Shown here: piece after piece, positions 1 through 10,966 of the stretch
How positions within the stretch are numbered: the first letter of the stretch is position 1
Layout of the letters: each line of letters opens with the position of its first letter
Assembly (NCBI RefSeq): GCF_905171775.1
Contig: NC_053489.1
Span: 327,828,089-327,892,088 of the forward strand
From: Rana temporaria
Lineage: Eukaryota; Chordata; Amphibia; Anura; Ranidae
Length of the DNA stretch: 64,000 bases
Reading direction: 5' to 3'
Program-made: the position numbers and the translations under genes
Notes under the pieces: generated by a model
What the model was told of the DNA's origin: nothing
What the model saw: only the letters and a program-made list of their open reading frames with translations
The model's database searches: none

Positions 1-1773
1 TGGGCACTTTTCTTCTCCCGTTTTTGCTTCCACATCACTTATCGCCCGGGCTCTAAGAATATCAAGCCGGATGCTCTGTCCAGAATGCATGACAACCCAA
101 AAGATACCTCCACTCCTGACACCATTCTCCCAGAGAACAGTTTCTTGCTATTGCACACTGATCTACTTTCCCTGCTCCGGGGAGCATCTTCGGACTCTTC
201 CAAACCTCCCAACATTTCTTTAGAATCCCGAGATGGTTTGTTCTGGAGAGGAAGCCAGATTTTTGTCCCTGAAGACATCCGAGTAGAGGTTCTGAAACAC
301 CTCCACGACCATCCAATGGCAGGACATTTTGGGGTCCGTAAGACACTAGAGCTGGTGCGTCGCACCTTTTGGTGGCCTGGATTAGAGAATTTCTGCAAGT
401 CCTACATCAGCACATGCCCTATTTGTAATCGGAACAAAACACCTCGAAACCAAGCCTGGGGTTTACTGAAACCCTTACCCGTACCCGACAGACCATGGAA
501 AATGGTGGCCATGGATTTCATCGTAGAGCTTCCTTGCTCCGAAGACTGTACTGCAATTTTCGTGATCGTGGACCGTTTGACCAAAATGGCCCATTTCCTC
601 CCTTTAAAGAACACTCCTTCTGCCGTTGAGACTGCTCGTGTCTTTATTAAAGAAGTCGTTAGGTTGCATGGGGTACCCTCCAACATAGTATCAGACAGGG
701 GAGTTCAATTTACCTCTCGGTTTTGGAAGGCCCTCTGTGAAATATTACAAATTGAACTCGCTCTTTCTTCAGCATATCACCCCCAGACCAATGGGCAAAC
801 TGAACGAACCAATCAGACTCTGGAACAATACATCAGGTGCTTCACTACGTTTTCTCAGAATGATTGGGTCTCTCTGCTACCCCTAGCGGAATTCGCGTAC
901 AACAACGCCAGTCATTCTGCCACGGGGCAATCTCCCTTTTTTGCCAATTATGGTTTCAACCTAACTTTTCTACCAGACTTTCTTTCAGAATCTTCAGTAC
1001 CGGCAGTACAGAATACAGTGGAATTCCTCAAACAAAACACCAAATTACTACAGGAAGCTGTAACCAAGGCCCAGGCTGACAGCAAGAGGTTCTTCGACAG
1101 GAAACGGAAAGGAGAGCTGGATCTGAAAACAGGGGACCAGGTATGGCTTTCTACCAGTAACCTCAGGTTAGCTTGTCCTTCTAAAAAATTGGGACCCAAA
1201 TTTATGGGGCCCTTTCCGGTCAAAAGGAGAATCAACACGGTTTCATATGAACTTTCTTTACCTGATTCTCTTAAAGTGCACCCTGTATTCCATGTCTCTT
1301 TATTGAAACCTGCAGCTCCTGATCCCTTCCCTAATAGGGGTACAAGGCCTCCTGAACCAGTTCATGTTGACGGATGCGAGGAATTTGTGGTAGAAGCCAT
1401 CCTGGATTGTAGAAAGCGACAAGGACAGAACCAATTCTTGATTAAATGGAAAGGCTACGGACCAGAAGAAAACTCCTGGGAACCTGAAGGCAACATCCAT
1501 GCCAGAAGGTTGGTACGTTCATTTTTTCTTGATCATCCTGACAAGATGGCCCGACTAGGCATCCGGAGGCTGCCCCTTGGGGGGGGGCAATGTCAGGGAC
1601 TCACCTCTCAATCCCGGAATCCTTCCAGAGGGTTAAATCAGCGGCGCGCAATTGCACATCGTCGTATGCCTGTGGTGCGCACGCGTGCGTTAACGGCGCG
1701 CGCGCGTGCACGTCGGGAGCGCGTACAGCGTGGCGCGCGCGTACGCGCAGCGGGGCGCGCGCGTGCGCGCTGA
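1..1773 (+). CDS. Ty3/gypsy pol, 3' part: RNase H end, integrase, chromodomain (partial)
   Basis: The frame is open from base 1, so the gene begins outside the window. The first residues (YRPGSKNIKPDALSR) match the end of a gypsy RNase H domain. An integrase zinc-binding region follows (HPMAGHFG, then CPIC), then the catalytic core with Asp in AMDF, Asp in VSDRG and Glu in GQTERTNQ, which is the D,D-35-E arrangement. A chromodomain lies near the C-terminus (FVVEAILDCR, FLIKWKGYG, NSWEPE), which places it among chromoviruses; such domains are known to tether integration to chromatin marks. The last 60 or so codons run into the 3' LTR and are Arg/Ala-rich because that DNA is CG-rich. No stop or frameshift is seen in this part. 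No env-like ORF follows. Confidence 0.93.
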   Translation, partial: WALFFSRFCFHITYRPGSKNIKPDALSRMHDNPKDTSTPDTILPENSFLLLHTDLLSLLRGASSDSSKPPNISLESRDGLFWRGSQIFVPEDIRVEVLKHLHDHPMAGHFGVRKTLELVRRTFWWPGLENFCKSYISTCPICNRNKTPRNQAWGLLKPLPVPDRPWKMVAMDFIVELPCSEDCTAIFVIVDRLTKMAHFLPLKNTPSAVETARVFIKEVVRLHGVPSNIVSDRGVQFTSRFWKALCEILQIELALSSAYHPQTNGQTERTNQTLEQYIRCFTTFSQNDWVSLLPLAEFAYNNASHSATGQSPFFANYGFNLTFLPDFLSESSVPAVQNTVEFLKQNTKLLQEAVTKAQADSKRFFDRKRKGELDLKTGDQVWLSTSNLRLACPSKKLGPKFMGPFPVKRRINTVSYELSLPDSLKVHPVFHVSLLKPAAPDPFPNRGTRPPEPVHVDGCEEFVVEAILDCRKRQGQNQFLIKWKGYGPEENSWEPEGNIHARRLVRSFFLDHPDKMARLGIRRLPLGGGQCQGLTSQSRNPSRGLNQRRAIAHRRMPVVRTRALTARARARRERVQRGARVRAAGRARAR

Positions 1774-2331
1774 CTCCTTGGTGCCAAAACGGCTTTAAAT
1801 GGACACTGACAGCTCCAGCACATTGCTGTCTGATCTACAGTCTCTGAACGCTGTTACCCTGAAGAAACCTGATTATCTGCTATCACCTATTGACCCGGCT
1901 TGTTTGACCTTCCGCACCTCTCCGATCCTGACCTCGGCTGCTATCGACTTACCTCTGATTGATCCACTGTTACCTGACCTACCTGCCTGCACAACGACTA
2001 CTCTCCTGCTTATCCCATCTGAATACCTGAACTCTCTATTGTGATCCGGCTTGCTTTGACCCTGCTTCCGTCTGCTGTCTATTAACCAGCTTGCCTTCTC
2101 AGTTGTTGCTGTGCATCTTCTGTCTGTGTCACGGACCCTACTTCCGGTTTCAGTTCCAGTCTACATCTCCAGCAGTGGTCTGCATCTACTCACCTATCCA
2201 GCCAGCCGGCACTCCTACCCCGCCAGGCTTCTGAGTCTGCTGTTCCACATCCAGCAGCTCACAAGCCGGAGTTGTAAGAGAGGCCTACTCCTACCACCGG
2301 GCTCTGGTTACCAGGTACGTGATACATAACA
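1591..2331 (+). repeat. 3' LTR of the gypsy element
   Basis: A run of G (polypurine tract, 1579-1587) is followed by TGTCAGGGAC, a typical LTR start after the pol chromodomain. The probable end is the ACA at 2329-2331, giving about 741 bp. The first 180 bp are strongly CpG-rich with GCGC runs (about 1645-1770), followed by TTTAAAT near 1793. The other LTR and the target duplication are outside the window, so the 3' edge is inferred from the TG...CA rule and from the start of L1 coding sequence directly after it. Confidence 0.7.
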
Positions 2332-2334
2332 GAC

Positions 2335-3211
2335 ATGTCTGGCTTTACTGCGGATATTAAGGCCTCCTTCTCGGCCGCAATCACGGACTTGAAAACAAGC
2401 CTCATTGTCTTGCAGGAGAAGATGGCTACCGCAAAAAACGGAGGGGAGGCACAGGGACAGAGCGATCCAGAGGCTTGACAGGGTCGTGACCACACAATCA
2501 CTCCACTTTATCGAGGTAAGCAGACACCTGGAAGACCTCGATAATAGGGGAAGGAGAAACAATATTAGAGTGCGCGGCATACCGGAATCGGTAGACACGG
2601 ATCAGATAGTGCCTGTCCTCCAGAGGGTTTTCAATAGTCTTCTTGAACGGCCCGAGGACTCGGCAATTGACTTTGTGAGAGCGCACAGGGCACTCAGAGC
2701 CAGAGGCCCAGACACACAGCCGCCCCGGGATATAATTTGCTGCATGCAGAACTTTGGCCTAAAGGAGGAGATTATGCTGAAAGCCCGCAGAAACGAACAC
2801 ATTGTGTTTAATGGGGAGAACATCAAGCTGTTCCAAGACCTCTCCCAGATAACTCTCAAGAACCGCAGGGCTCTGCGACCTTTATTAGACAAGCTAAGGG
2901 AGAAGGATCTACGTTACACCTGGCGCTTCCCCTTCGCCCTACTGGTCACTCATGGAGGCAGACAGCATACGCTCCGTACCCCCATTGACCTCCCCAAATT
3001 TTGCGATGCGCTTCAGCTAGGTCGGGTGGAATTACTGGACTGGTACCAAGAGTACGCTGTACCACCCAGAGACAGGAGCCCGACGAGATCCCCCCTGACA
3101 ACGCCAGAGAAGCAACTCTCCAAGAAGCAGAAGCCAGCCCACCATGAAGGTCATCCACTGGGATCCCCAGGCATCCACGCCCACCCCTCCAGGAACCTGA
3201 TGGAAGCGTGA
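2335..3211 (+). pseudogene. L1-A ORF1 protein (RNA-binding), frameshifted
   Basis: An ATG at 2335 opens a frame (MSGFTADIKASFS) that stops at 2476-2478. A second frame, open from about 2405 to 3211, carries the rest, so there is a frameshift within 2405-2478. The joined product has a short heptad-like N-terminal helix, an RRM-type domain starting at NNIRVRGIPES, and the L1 ORF1 C-terminal domain (FQDLSQITLKNRRALRPLL, then YTWRFPFALLV). L1 ORF1 proteins form trimers that bind LINE RNA. The basic tail (SKKQKPAHH) is an additional RNA-binding candidate. Confidence 0.88.
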
Positions 3212-4582
3212 ACCTCTTGATTCTGCTTTACCCCATTCTATGTCGCAAGCCGTTTACTTGGGTCGTTGGCGCTTCATTTGCGCACTGCACAGTTGGCATT
3301 TCACCCTTTCCCCATGTTTGTTTCGCCGGACTCCTAGCCCACATTGCTGGAGGCTGCCTTCTGGTCACGTGGCTGCAAAGCACGCCATGACTGTATTGTC
3401 GTTGCTAAGCCGTACGGGACAGATATGCCCGTCACCGGAGCCTCAACGCCCGCCCGTTGGTAACTATTTTTACCTCTTTTGTTTTGTGTTGTGCCCTCCC
3501 TTTTATACCCCCCCATCTACAACGCCCGCTCCACATGGGGCTAGATGAGCTAGTGTGTGGATTCCTCTGACTGACTACACTTATGCATGTAGATCATCCC
3601 CTACATCGCTGTTGTATCCCGCACTAATTATGTCAGTCTACCAGCTCACTAGCTGTGGGCACATCGGGAGGATGGCAGATCTCCACCTATGCGAGGCTGC
3701 ATGCTGGATGTGTGCACGAGCACCCTCTCTTCGATCGTGATTGTCTTTAAGCATGGACTGTGGGCTGGGACAACAGCTTAAGGGGAACATGCAGTCTGAT
3801 GTTTGAAAAGTATGCCATTAACCCAACCATTTGCTTGCTCATGTTTAGACGTTTTATTTTGTACTTCTTGCTGCTAAGCTGTTATAGATGTCACGTGTTC
3901 CGCACAAGGGGCGGCGATTGTGGTCTAGACGCACTCTGGCGCGGAGCTCGATTGCCCCCCTTGGTGACCTTATCTCTGAATGACTAAGTATTTGTTTATT
4001 TATTTATACACTTTGTTTATTAGTTAGGTTACCCTAGGTTAGTTGTGGTTTTGCGCATTGGTTCCCCCCCTTTTATAAGTATGTGCGAACCATTTGATTA
4101 TTAGCTATACTGATCCTACCGTTGCAGAGTAGATTCTTTAGCATACATTTTGCCTTCTGAAAGGGCCGTTGCCCGACCGTTCTCAACTTTATTTTACACC
4201 TTCTGTGTTGACTGTGTACGCGAGACACAGATACGTTTGCTGTATGTTTGGCGCGCACTCCGCGTTCCCCCATAGGGCACTGCGGTGGGCCTTAGGGCTC
4301 AGCTCGGTGCGCTAATTTGAGTTCTCCGGGACGTTATAAACGTTTGGGAGAAGTGATTCTCACGCCCTCTTTTTTTTTTCTTTTTTTATACTCTATTGCC
4401 TCTATTCCCACCCCCTCTACCTATCGTTTCACTTCGGATCCACTGATTCATACCTACCTACCTTTCAATACCTTCCCCCTTCCCCTCCTGAAAAGTAGTT
4501 GGTGAATTAAGTACTCAGTGCACTGGCAGATTATCTAGGACCTTCTCATAGTGTTGGGGTTTCCTTCTTTCTGTGACTAGCT
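3212..4582 (+). other. L1-A inter-ORF spacer, 1.37 kb
   Basis: No convincing coding sequence; the ORFs here are short and resemble nothing known. The last 250 bp are pyrimidine-rich (TTTTTTTTTC, CCCCCTTCC). It joins ORF1 to ORF2 and is far longer than the roughly 60-bp spacer of mammalian L1. Confidence 0.7.
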
Positions 4583-7454
4583 ATGGCTTACTCCGGTCTC
4601 GGCCGCAGCCCTTCAGTGATTTCTCACAATGTAAGAGGTCTGAACATCCCTGAGAGACGCTCTGCATTGCTGAGGGAACTCAGAAAGAGCAGGCCCGATT
4701 TCGTTTTCTTACAGGAAATGCATTTCAGGACAGGTCAGATCCCGAAACTCACTGACTCATATTTTACAGAGGCTCATCACGCCACCAACGATGTCTCTAA
4801 GACTAAGGGGACAACCATTTTAGTCAGCAGGTCCGCTTCCTTCGAGCTAACTGACAAGCTGGTCGACCCAGGGGGCAGGTTCATCTTTCTTAAGGGAAAA
4901 TGTGGGGGGACCCCAATTACATTAGCCAACGCATACTTTCCCAACACGTCACACCTGACCTTCTGCCAGAGAATGATCAGAGAACTGAAGGGATTCAGTT
5001 CTGGACGTTTAATCCTCGTTGGGGATTTTAATGTCCCCTTAAACCCCCTATCAGATACCTCGGCTGGAAAGACCTGTATCACTTATAGGATCTTGAAAAG
5101 GATCAAAACACTCCTACACTCTCTCAACCTGGTTGACACGTGGCATTTTTTACACCCAGACAACAAAGACTTCACTTTCTATTCCAACCCGCATAATCGA
5201 TACTCCAGGATCGATTACTTGTTTATTTCACAACAGGACCTACATGTAGTATCAGAAGCACACATAGGGACTCAGAGCCTCTCCGACCACGCACCAATTT
5301 CCCTCACTTGGAATCCTGCGGTGCCCCAGACTAGATCCCCAATGTGGAGGCTGAACGCCTCTCTACTGACTGACCCGGCCTTGAGCTTAACTCGGCCCTC
5401 CTCGAATACTTCAAACACAATGCCACCCCGGACACAGACCCCTTAATGGTAAGGGAAGCCCATAAATGTACAATTAGGGGGGAATTAATTAGGATGGGTT
5501 CTAAAAAAAAAAAGGAGAGGGAGGGAGAGATCTCAAGGCTAATGCACCAGATTCGTCTTCTGGAGGCTCAGCACAAGCAATCCTTATCTACCCAATCGGC
5601 GACTTCATTGTTGGAGTCAAGGAAAGCTCTGAGACAGATTATAGACTCTAGGACTAAGAGGTTTCTTTTTTTCCAGAGAAAGCTTTATTATGAACAAGGA
5701 GATAAGACCGGTAGCCTATTGGCCAGGGCTTTAAAGGGTCCGACCTCACATTGCAGCATAGCGGGTATACAGAACAAAAATGGTAGAATTGACAGGGAAA
5801 CAAACAAGATAGTGCAACATTTCCAAGAATTCTACACCAACCTATATAACCTACCGACACACCAAACGCCTCATGGGTCCAAGGAGTCTAGAACGCAGGT
5901 CATTAAAGATTATCTGACAGAGTCTGCTTTACCCTCACTCTCCTTGGAAGATGCCTCCCTGCTAGAAAAAGACATAGACGCCTCTGAGTTAAGGTCCGCA
6001 ATTAAAGATCTGAAGACGGGCAAAAGCCCCGGACCAGACGGGTTTAGTGCCATATATTACAAGACATTCACAGACGTCCTCGTTGCCCCTCTCAAAGACG
6101 CCCTAAACTCACTATCCACTCACAGGGAGGTGCCACCTGACTTCTTATCGGCCTATATCACAGTACTGCCCAAACCGGGAAAAGACCCATTACACTGCGC
6201 AAGCTATAGGCCGATATCCCTGCTAAACCTAGACGTCAAGCTGATGGCGAAGATTGTCGCCAACAGACTGAGACCCCTGCTACACAAATTGATAGGCCCG
6301 TGTCAGGCTGGCTTTATGCCAGGCAGGGAGGCCAGAGACAATGTGACTAAATCCCTAAACCTCATTCACGCGGCTCGGGAGCGAAAGATCGAGGGCTTTC
6401 TCCTGTCGACAGACGCGGAGAAGGCCTTCGATCGAGTAGATTGGGACTTCATGTTGGAGGCCTGTCGACATGTGGGCTTAGGCTCACACATGATGGCATG
6501 GATTTCAGCGCTATACAGGAATCCCTCAGCTAAACCTAAAGTTAATGGCTCACTCTCAAATAATGTAAGCATCAACAACGGGACTAGGCAGGGTTGCCCC
6601 CTGTCACCTTTACTTTTTATAATCTCACTGGAACCTTTCATCAGACGGGTTCTGGCAAATACTGCCATTCGGGGATTTCAGCTGGATGGGAAGGAGTTTA
6701 AGGTTGCGACATATGCCGACGACCTTTTGTTTTTTTTATCAGACCCGCATGTAACCTTACCGTCCCTCCTGAAGGAATTCTCGCTGTACGGCCAACTAGC
6801 GAATCTCAAAATTAATTACTCCAAATCTGAAGCCTTAAACATTACACTACCGGAGGCAGCTTTGAAGCTGGCACAAAACAACAACCCCTTCACGTGGCAG
6901 ACCTCTGCCATAAAATACCTTGGTGTCTGGTTAACCCCCAGGCTTCAGTCAATTTTTGAGAGGAATTTTCCTCCTCTCTTCAAAAGCATTGAACAAGACC
7001 TGAAGACTTGGCACCCTGGCCATTTTTCATGGTTTGGCAGGGCAGCCATCTGTAAGATGACGGTTCTCCCCAGGGTGCTGTACTTGATCAGGGCCTTGCC
7101 GGTCAAGATACTGGCCAGATTTTTCAAAAACCTACACTCCATCCAGATGAAATTTATTTGGGCACATAAACCCCCCCGTATAAAATCGAACCTACTGACC
7201 AAACCCAAGGCGCAGGGTGGACTGGGTATCCCTGACTTTAAGGCCTACTATCATGCTTCCCATATTGGCAGAATTATTGATTGGCATTGCCACTCCGCCA
7301 GCAAGGACTGGGTGGAGATCGAGTCCCTCCTCATTTCTATCCCCTTGCAGTATTCACCCTGGATGTCTAGGACCTCCTACCCACAGTCATTACATGCCCA
7401 TTCACTGGTCAGCACCACACTTAACATCTTTCACCAGTTGACTAAGCACACCAA
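4583..7454 (+). pseudogene. L1-A ORF2, endonuclease and reverse transcriptase part
   Basis: The ATG at 4583 starts an apurinic-type endonuclease: HNVRGLN, LQEMHF, GDFNVPLN, SRIDYLF and LSDHAPI are the catalytic blocks. A frameshift near 5385-5446 moves reading from frame 2 to frame 1. The RT follows: SPGPDGF, DAEKAFDRVDW (motif A), GTRQGCPLSPLLF (motif B), YADD at about 6712 (motif C) and KYLGVWL. Reading is cut at 7454 by the Harbinger-like element and resumes in frame after 9361. The enzyme makes cDNA by target-primed reverse transcription. Apart from the frameshift the motifs are intact. Confidence 0.93.
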
Positions 7455-8016
7455 GGGCCAAATTCTCAAAAGAGATACGCAGGCGGAACTGCTGTTCAGC
7501 CTGCTTATCTCTGTGCCTAACTTTGGAAACGATCCTCAAAAGGCTTTTTCCAAAGTTAGGCAGAAAATCTGACATGTGTAAGACACTTACACGGTCAGAT
7601 CTTATGATGCAGTACCGCATCCGCCGCTGGGGGCATTTCTCATTGAAATGCCGCTTTGAGTATGCAAATGAGGACTTAAGCAGATCCACAACGCTTTTCA
7701 GCATTGTGATTTCTGCGTAAGTTCCGATTTGCTTGCGCAAAACTAGGGCTGGTTTTACAATGTGGAAAGTTAGTCACACCATGTAAAAGCCCATTCAAGC
7801 GACGGCATTTGGTATGTATTCCCGAGGGAGAACTCCACGGCAATTTGTAAAATCAAAACTGGCATGGGTTCCTCCCCCGGGAGCATACCAGGCCCTTAGG
7901 TCTGGTATGGGTTGTAAGGAGACCCCCCTACGCCGAAAATTCGACGTAGGGGGTCCCCCTACAATCCATACCAGACCACGTGGGTACCTACCGGAGCATG
8001 ATGGGATGGTGATGCC

Positions 8017-8025
8017 TATATAAAT
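8017..8025 (+). promoter_or_regulatory. TATA box-like motif inside the Harbinger-like element
   Basis: TATATAAAT lies just inside the left long inverted repeat and about 100 bp before a perfect hairpin. Transcription from it is inferred, not shown. Confidence 0.4.
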
Positions 8026-8119
8026 GGGATGCAAGGCGCGCTTCCATCATTGCAGTGAGAAGAGGCGACGTGTCAACATCGGAAGAAGGGAGAAGAAGAA
8101 CATGACGTCACAGAAGACC

Positions 8120-8176
8120 GCGCTGGCTGCCTGTTAGTAATTGAGCTAACACACGAAGATAGCAGGCAGCCAGCGC
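8120..8176 (+). other. Hairpin with 17-bp stem (pre-miRNA-like)
   Basis: GCGCTGGCTGCCTGTTA (8120-8136) pairs with TAGCAGGCAGCCAGCGC (8160-8176), with one G-U pair, enclosing a 23-nt loop. It lies about 100 bp downstream of a TATA-like box and upstream of AATAAA motifs (8392). Whether it is transcribed or processed is unknown. Confidence 0.5.
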
Positions 8177-8389
8177 TGAAGAAGAAGGCACCGGACAGCT
8201 GCAGAAGAACCGGGGTGCGCCGAGTCAACAGCGGAGAGCGGCGAAGATAGAAGAAGACCCCCGGAGAGAGAAGAAGACCCCCGGAGAGCGGAGAAGACCC
8301 CCCCCCCGGAGAGCGGAAGAAGAAATCCCCCCCGGAGAGCGGAGAAGACCCCCGGAGAGTGGAAGAAGAAGCCCCCCCTGGTATTAGAG

Positions 8390-8960
8390 CTAATAAAGAA
8401 GACAGGGGGGCCTCCGGAGCAGACTAATAAATTATTTTAAAAACCCTTGTGTTGTGTGTTTAATGACTTTAACTTTTTGCCTCCAGGTGAATGGGTAGGG
8501 GTACGATGTACCCCATATCCATTCACTTAGGGTGGGGGGCCGGTATCTGGGGGCCCCCTTATTTGAGGGGACTCTCAGATTCCGATAAGCCCCCGCCCGC
8601 AGACCCCGACAACCAACGGCAAGGGTTGTCGGGAAGAGGTCCTGTCCTCATCAACATGGGGACAGGGTGCTCTGGGGTGGGGGGGCCCACAGTGCGCCCC
8701 CTGCCCCAGAGCACCCAACCCCCCCATGTTGAGGGCATGCTGCCTGGCACGGCTCAGGAGGGGGGGGCGCTCGCTCGTCCCCACTCCCTTTCTTGACCGG
8801 CCGGGTAGCGTGCTTTGGATACGGGTCTGGTATGGATTGTAGGGGGACCCCCTACGTCGATTTTTCGGCGTAGGGGGGGTCTCCTTACAACCCATACCAG
8901 ACCTAAGGGCCTGGTATGCTCCTGGGGGGGGGAACCCATGCCGGTTTTTTCTTTGAAAAT
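8390..8960 (+). repeat. Shared internal module, copy 1
   Basis: It begins with AATAAA motifs, continues through a splice-acceptor-like pyrimidine tract ending CCTCCAG (about 8481-8487), the palindrome GGGGTACGATGTACCCC, then a GC-rich stretch containing GTATCTGGGGG, GATAAGCCCCC, GCAAGGGTTGT and AACATGGGGACA. The same blocks appear in the same order at 29660-30110 inside a hAT-type element and in reverse at about 36200-36560. Confidence 0.75.
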
Positions 8961-9358
8961 TGGCATGGAGTTCTCCCTCTCAGGAATGCATGCCGAGCGA
9001 CGCTGTCAATTTTTTTTATAATTATTTGTTTTCACGGCGCGTATATTTTTTTTCACCCGTCGCAACTTTAGTGTCCCGTCGCAATCCACAAAGCCCGGCG
9101 TAAATTACGTTCGCGCGCTGCACGTCGGGAAAATTACGTCACACGCATGCGCAGTACGGCCGGCGCGGGAGCGCGCCTCATTTAAATTTTAAACGCCCCC
9201 CGGAGAGGAGGACCGCCTTGCGACGGAGGCACTTAAGTTACACGGCGTGTAATTTCTAGGTAAGTGCTTTGTGGATCAGGCACTTAGGTAGAAATTTTAA
9301 GTCGGTGTAACTTAACTGCTGAAAGTTAAGTTAGGCAGCTTTTTTGAGAATTTGGCCC

Positions 9359-10319
9359 CAAATTCTCATCCCCCCTGAGTCCTCTCACCCCATTGACGAA
9401 CAACCCGGGGTTCCCACCAGGACTGGAGAACGGATTCCTGAGATCCGACGTCACTAGGGCCCCCCTCCTTGCACGGCACTGCTTTAATAATCGATCAATG
9501 AAAGACCTGACACAATTCAGGACAGACAATGCTATCCCTCTCCTACCCTGGTGGTCATATCTTCAAATCCGCAGCTTTGTAACTAATCACGCTCACGAAA
9601 TACACCTGACCAGAGACCTTACTGAATTAGAAAAGGTATGCGACAGGAGGGAGCAGGTCCCCAGATCAACCTCTGTGGCCTATTCATGGCTACAAGACGT
9701 GACAAACCCCGGTCCGAGCAAGTACAGGGAGAAATGGTCGGAGAGCCTGGGTACTCAGATTACAGAGGCCCAATGGACCAGAGCATGTATCCTGTCACAC
9801 AAGTGCTCCCTCAGCACTAGACTACAGGAGACAGTATACAAACTCTTAACACAATGGTACGCCACGCCGGAAAGAGTCAACAGGTGGTTCCCCCAATCCT
9901 CAGACAGGTGCTGGAGATGCCATGGAGAGAAGGGAACCCTATTACACATCTGGTGGCAATGCGATATGATAAAACCTTATTGGTTGGAGGTCAGAGAGGT
10001 CGTGAGGCGGATCAAGGAGACCAAGCTTTCCCTTGATGCAGCGTGCTGTTTGCTGCACGTCTCACATCTCTCCCTTGGATCCTATAAAAAGTCCCTCTCT
10101 AGACACTTGCTAAATGCGGCCAAATCACTGGTCCCATTACACTGGAAGTCTACAAAGGTCCCCACTGTGTCAGATTGGTTGCGCAAGGTTGCTGACACTT
10201 GCGAGATGGAGGATACCTCAGCCCAGTCCACCGAAAACGTGGAAAGATACCACAAGACATGGTCTCCTTGGTTCGCCTTCAGATACTCGAAAGACTATGA
10301 ACTCCTTTTGAAGAACTGA
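9359..10319 (+). pseudogene. L1-A ORF2, C-terminal part
   Basis: This continues the ORF2 frame after the inserted element. It carries the C-terminal Cys/His knuckle of L1 ORF2 (CWRCHGEKGTLLHIWWQC, about 9910-9963) and a Trp-rich tail (WKSTKVPTVSDWL, WSPWFAFRYS), ending with a TGA at 10317-10319. This domain is needed for retrotransposition in mammalian L1 but its exact role is unclear. No further frameshift is seen. Confidence 0.88.
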
Positions 10320-10966
10320 AGTGGGGTTGGTAGGAACGCCTGTTTACTCCTGTTTACAGAATGTCATTTGTCCTATACTAACCCTATGCCTAGATACCCT
10401 AGATGTCTTTTCTCTTAGTCCATTGATTCACCCAATACTGTGATCCCTGTGATCTCTTGGATTGTAACTACTACATGAGTTTTCTTGTTATAGATGTAAG
10501 ATTCACGACCAGCTGCTTCTTCCTAACTACAATCATTGATGTATCTCCATAGCCACTACTCAATATGTAATGATGATTTAACAAGCAGAATCTCACCACT
10601 CCTCTTACCCTCCTCACCCCCCCCCCCTTATTCCCACTGCCTCTCTTTCTTTTTGGCTCTTATCTCACTATCCTTCCTTTATGCCAATGCCATATTGAAG
10701 AATCTTTAGACCATATGAGGGGAAAATCTTATACCCCACCGGACCCCGGGACACGATCCTAGACCGGTGTACACCAGAAACACTTGCCTCTCTCACAATG
10801 TAATATGATTTATTTGTTTCTATTTAGCCAACGTATAAGGCTTTATATGATTTGTTATGAATATGACTTCCATTTGTATTTATATTTGTACTTTCAATAC
10901 TTTTTTTCTCAATAAACTTTGATGTGAAAAAAAAATAAAAAAATAAAAAATAAAAATACAAAAAAG
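10320..10966 (+). other. L1-A 3' UTR and poly(A) tail
   Basis: Non-coding 3' UTR with a C-rich tract near 10615, a polyadenylation signal AATAAA (10911-10916) and an A-rich tail with scattered T from 10927. The tail marks the 3' integration junction. Confidence 0.85.

Larger units (their letters stand above)
7455..9358 (+). mobile_element. Harbinger-like non-autonomous DNA element, 1.9 kb
   Basis: Terminal inverted repeats begin GGGCCAAATTCTCAAAA and end with the complement. The flanks carry a 3-bp duplication CAA (7452-7454 and 9359-9361). Removing the element plus one CAA restores the L1 reading frame, which fixes both edges. Inside are long subterminal inverted repeats (about 7790-7990 against 8815-9010), a TATA box, a hairpin, purine-rich GGAGAGCGGAGAAG repeats (8220-8370) and GCATGCGC followed by ATTTAAAT near 9145-9190. 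No transposase is encoded. Superfamily is inferred from the 3-bp duplication and the resemblance to other elements in this window. Confidence 0.85.
2335..10966 (+). mobile_element. L1-type LINE, copy L1-A (interrupted)
   Basis: ORF1, a long spacer, ORF2, a 3' UTR with AATAAA at 10911 and an A-rich tail (10927-10966) lie in the expected LINE order. The element is split by a Harbinger-like insertion at 7455-9358. Its 5' UTR is missing: ORF1 begins four bases after the gypsy LTR, so either the gypsy element inserted into the L1 leader or the L1 is 5'-truncated there. It is inactive (frameshifts in ORF1 and ORF2 plus the insertion). Confidence 0.9.

Noticed and set aside
1..2331. Endogenous retrovirus
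   Set aside because: The integrase with chromodomain and the lack of an env frame fit a Ty3/gypsy chromovirus-type retrotransposon.
8491..9021. Several overlapping GC-rich frames on both strands
   Set aside because: They follow the inverted repeats and G/C runs of a non-autonomous element and show no domain.
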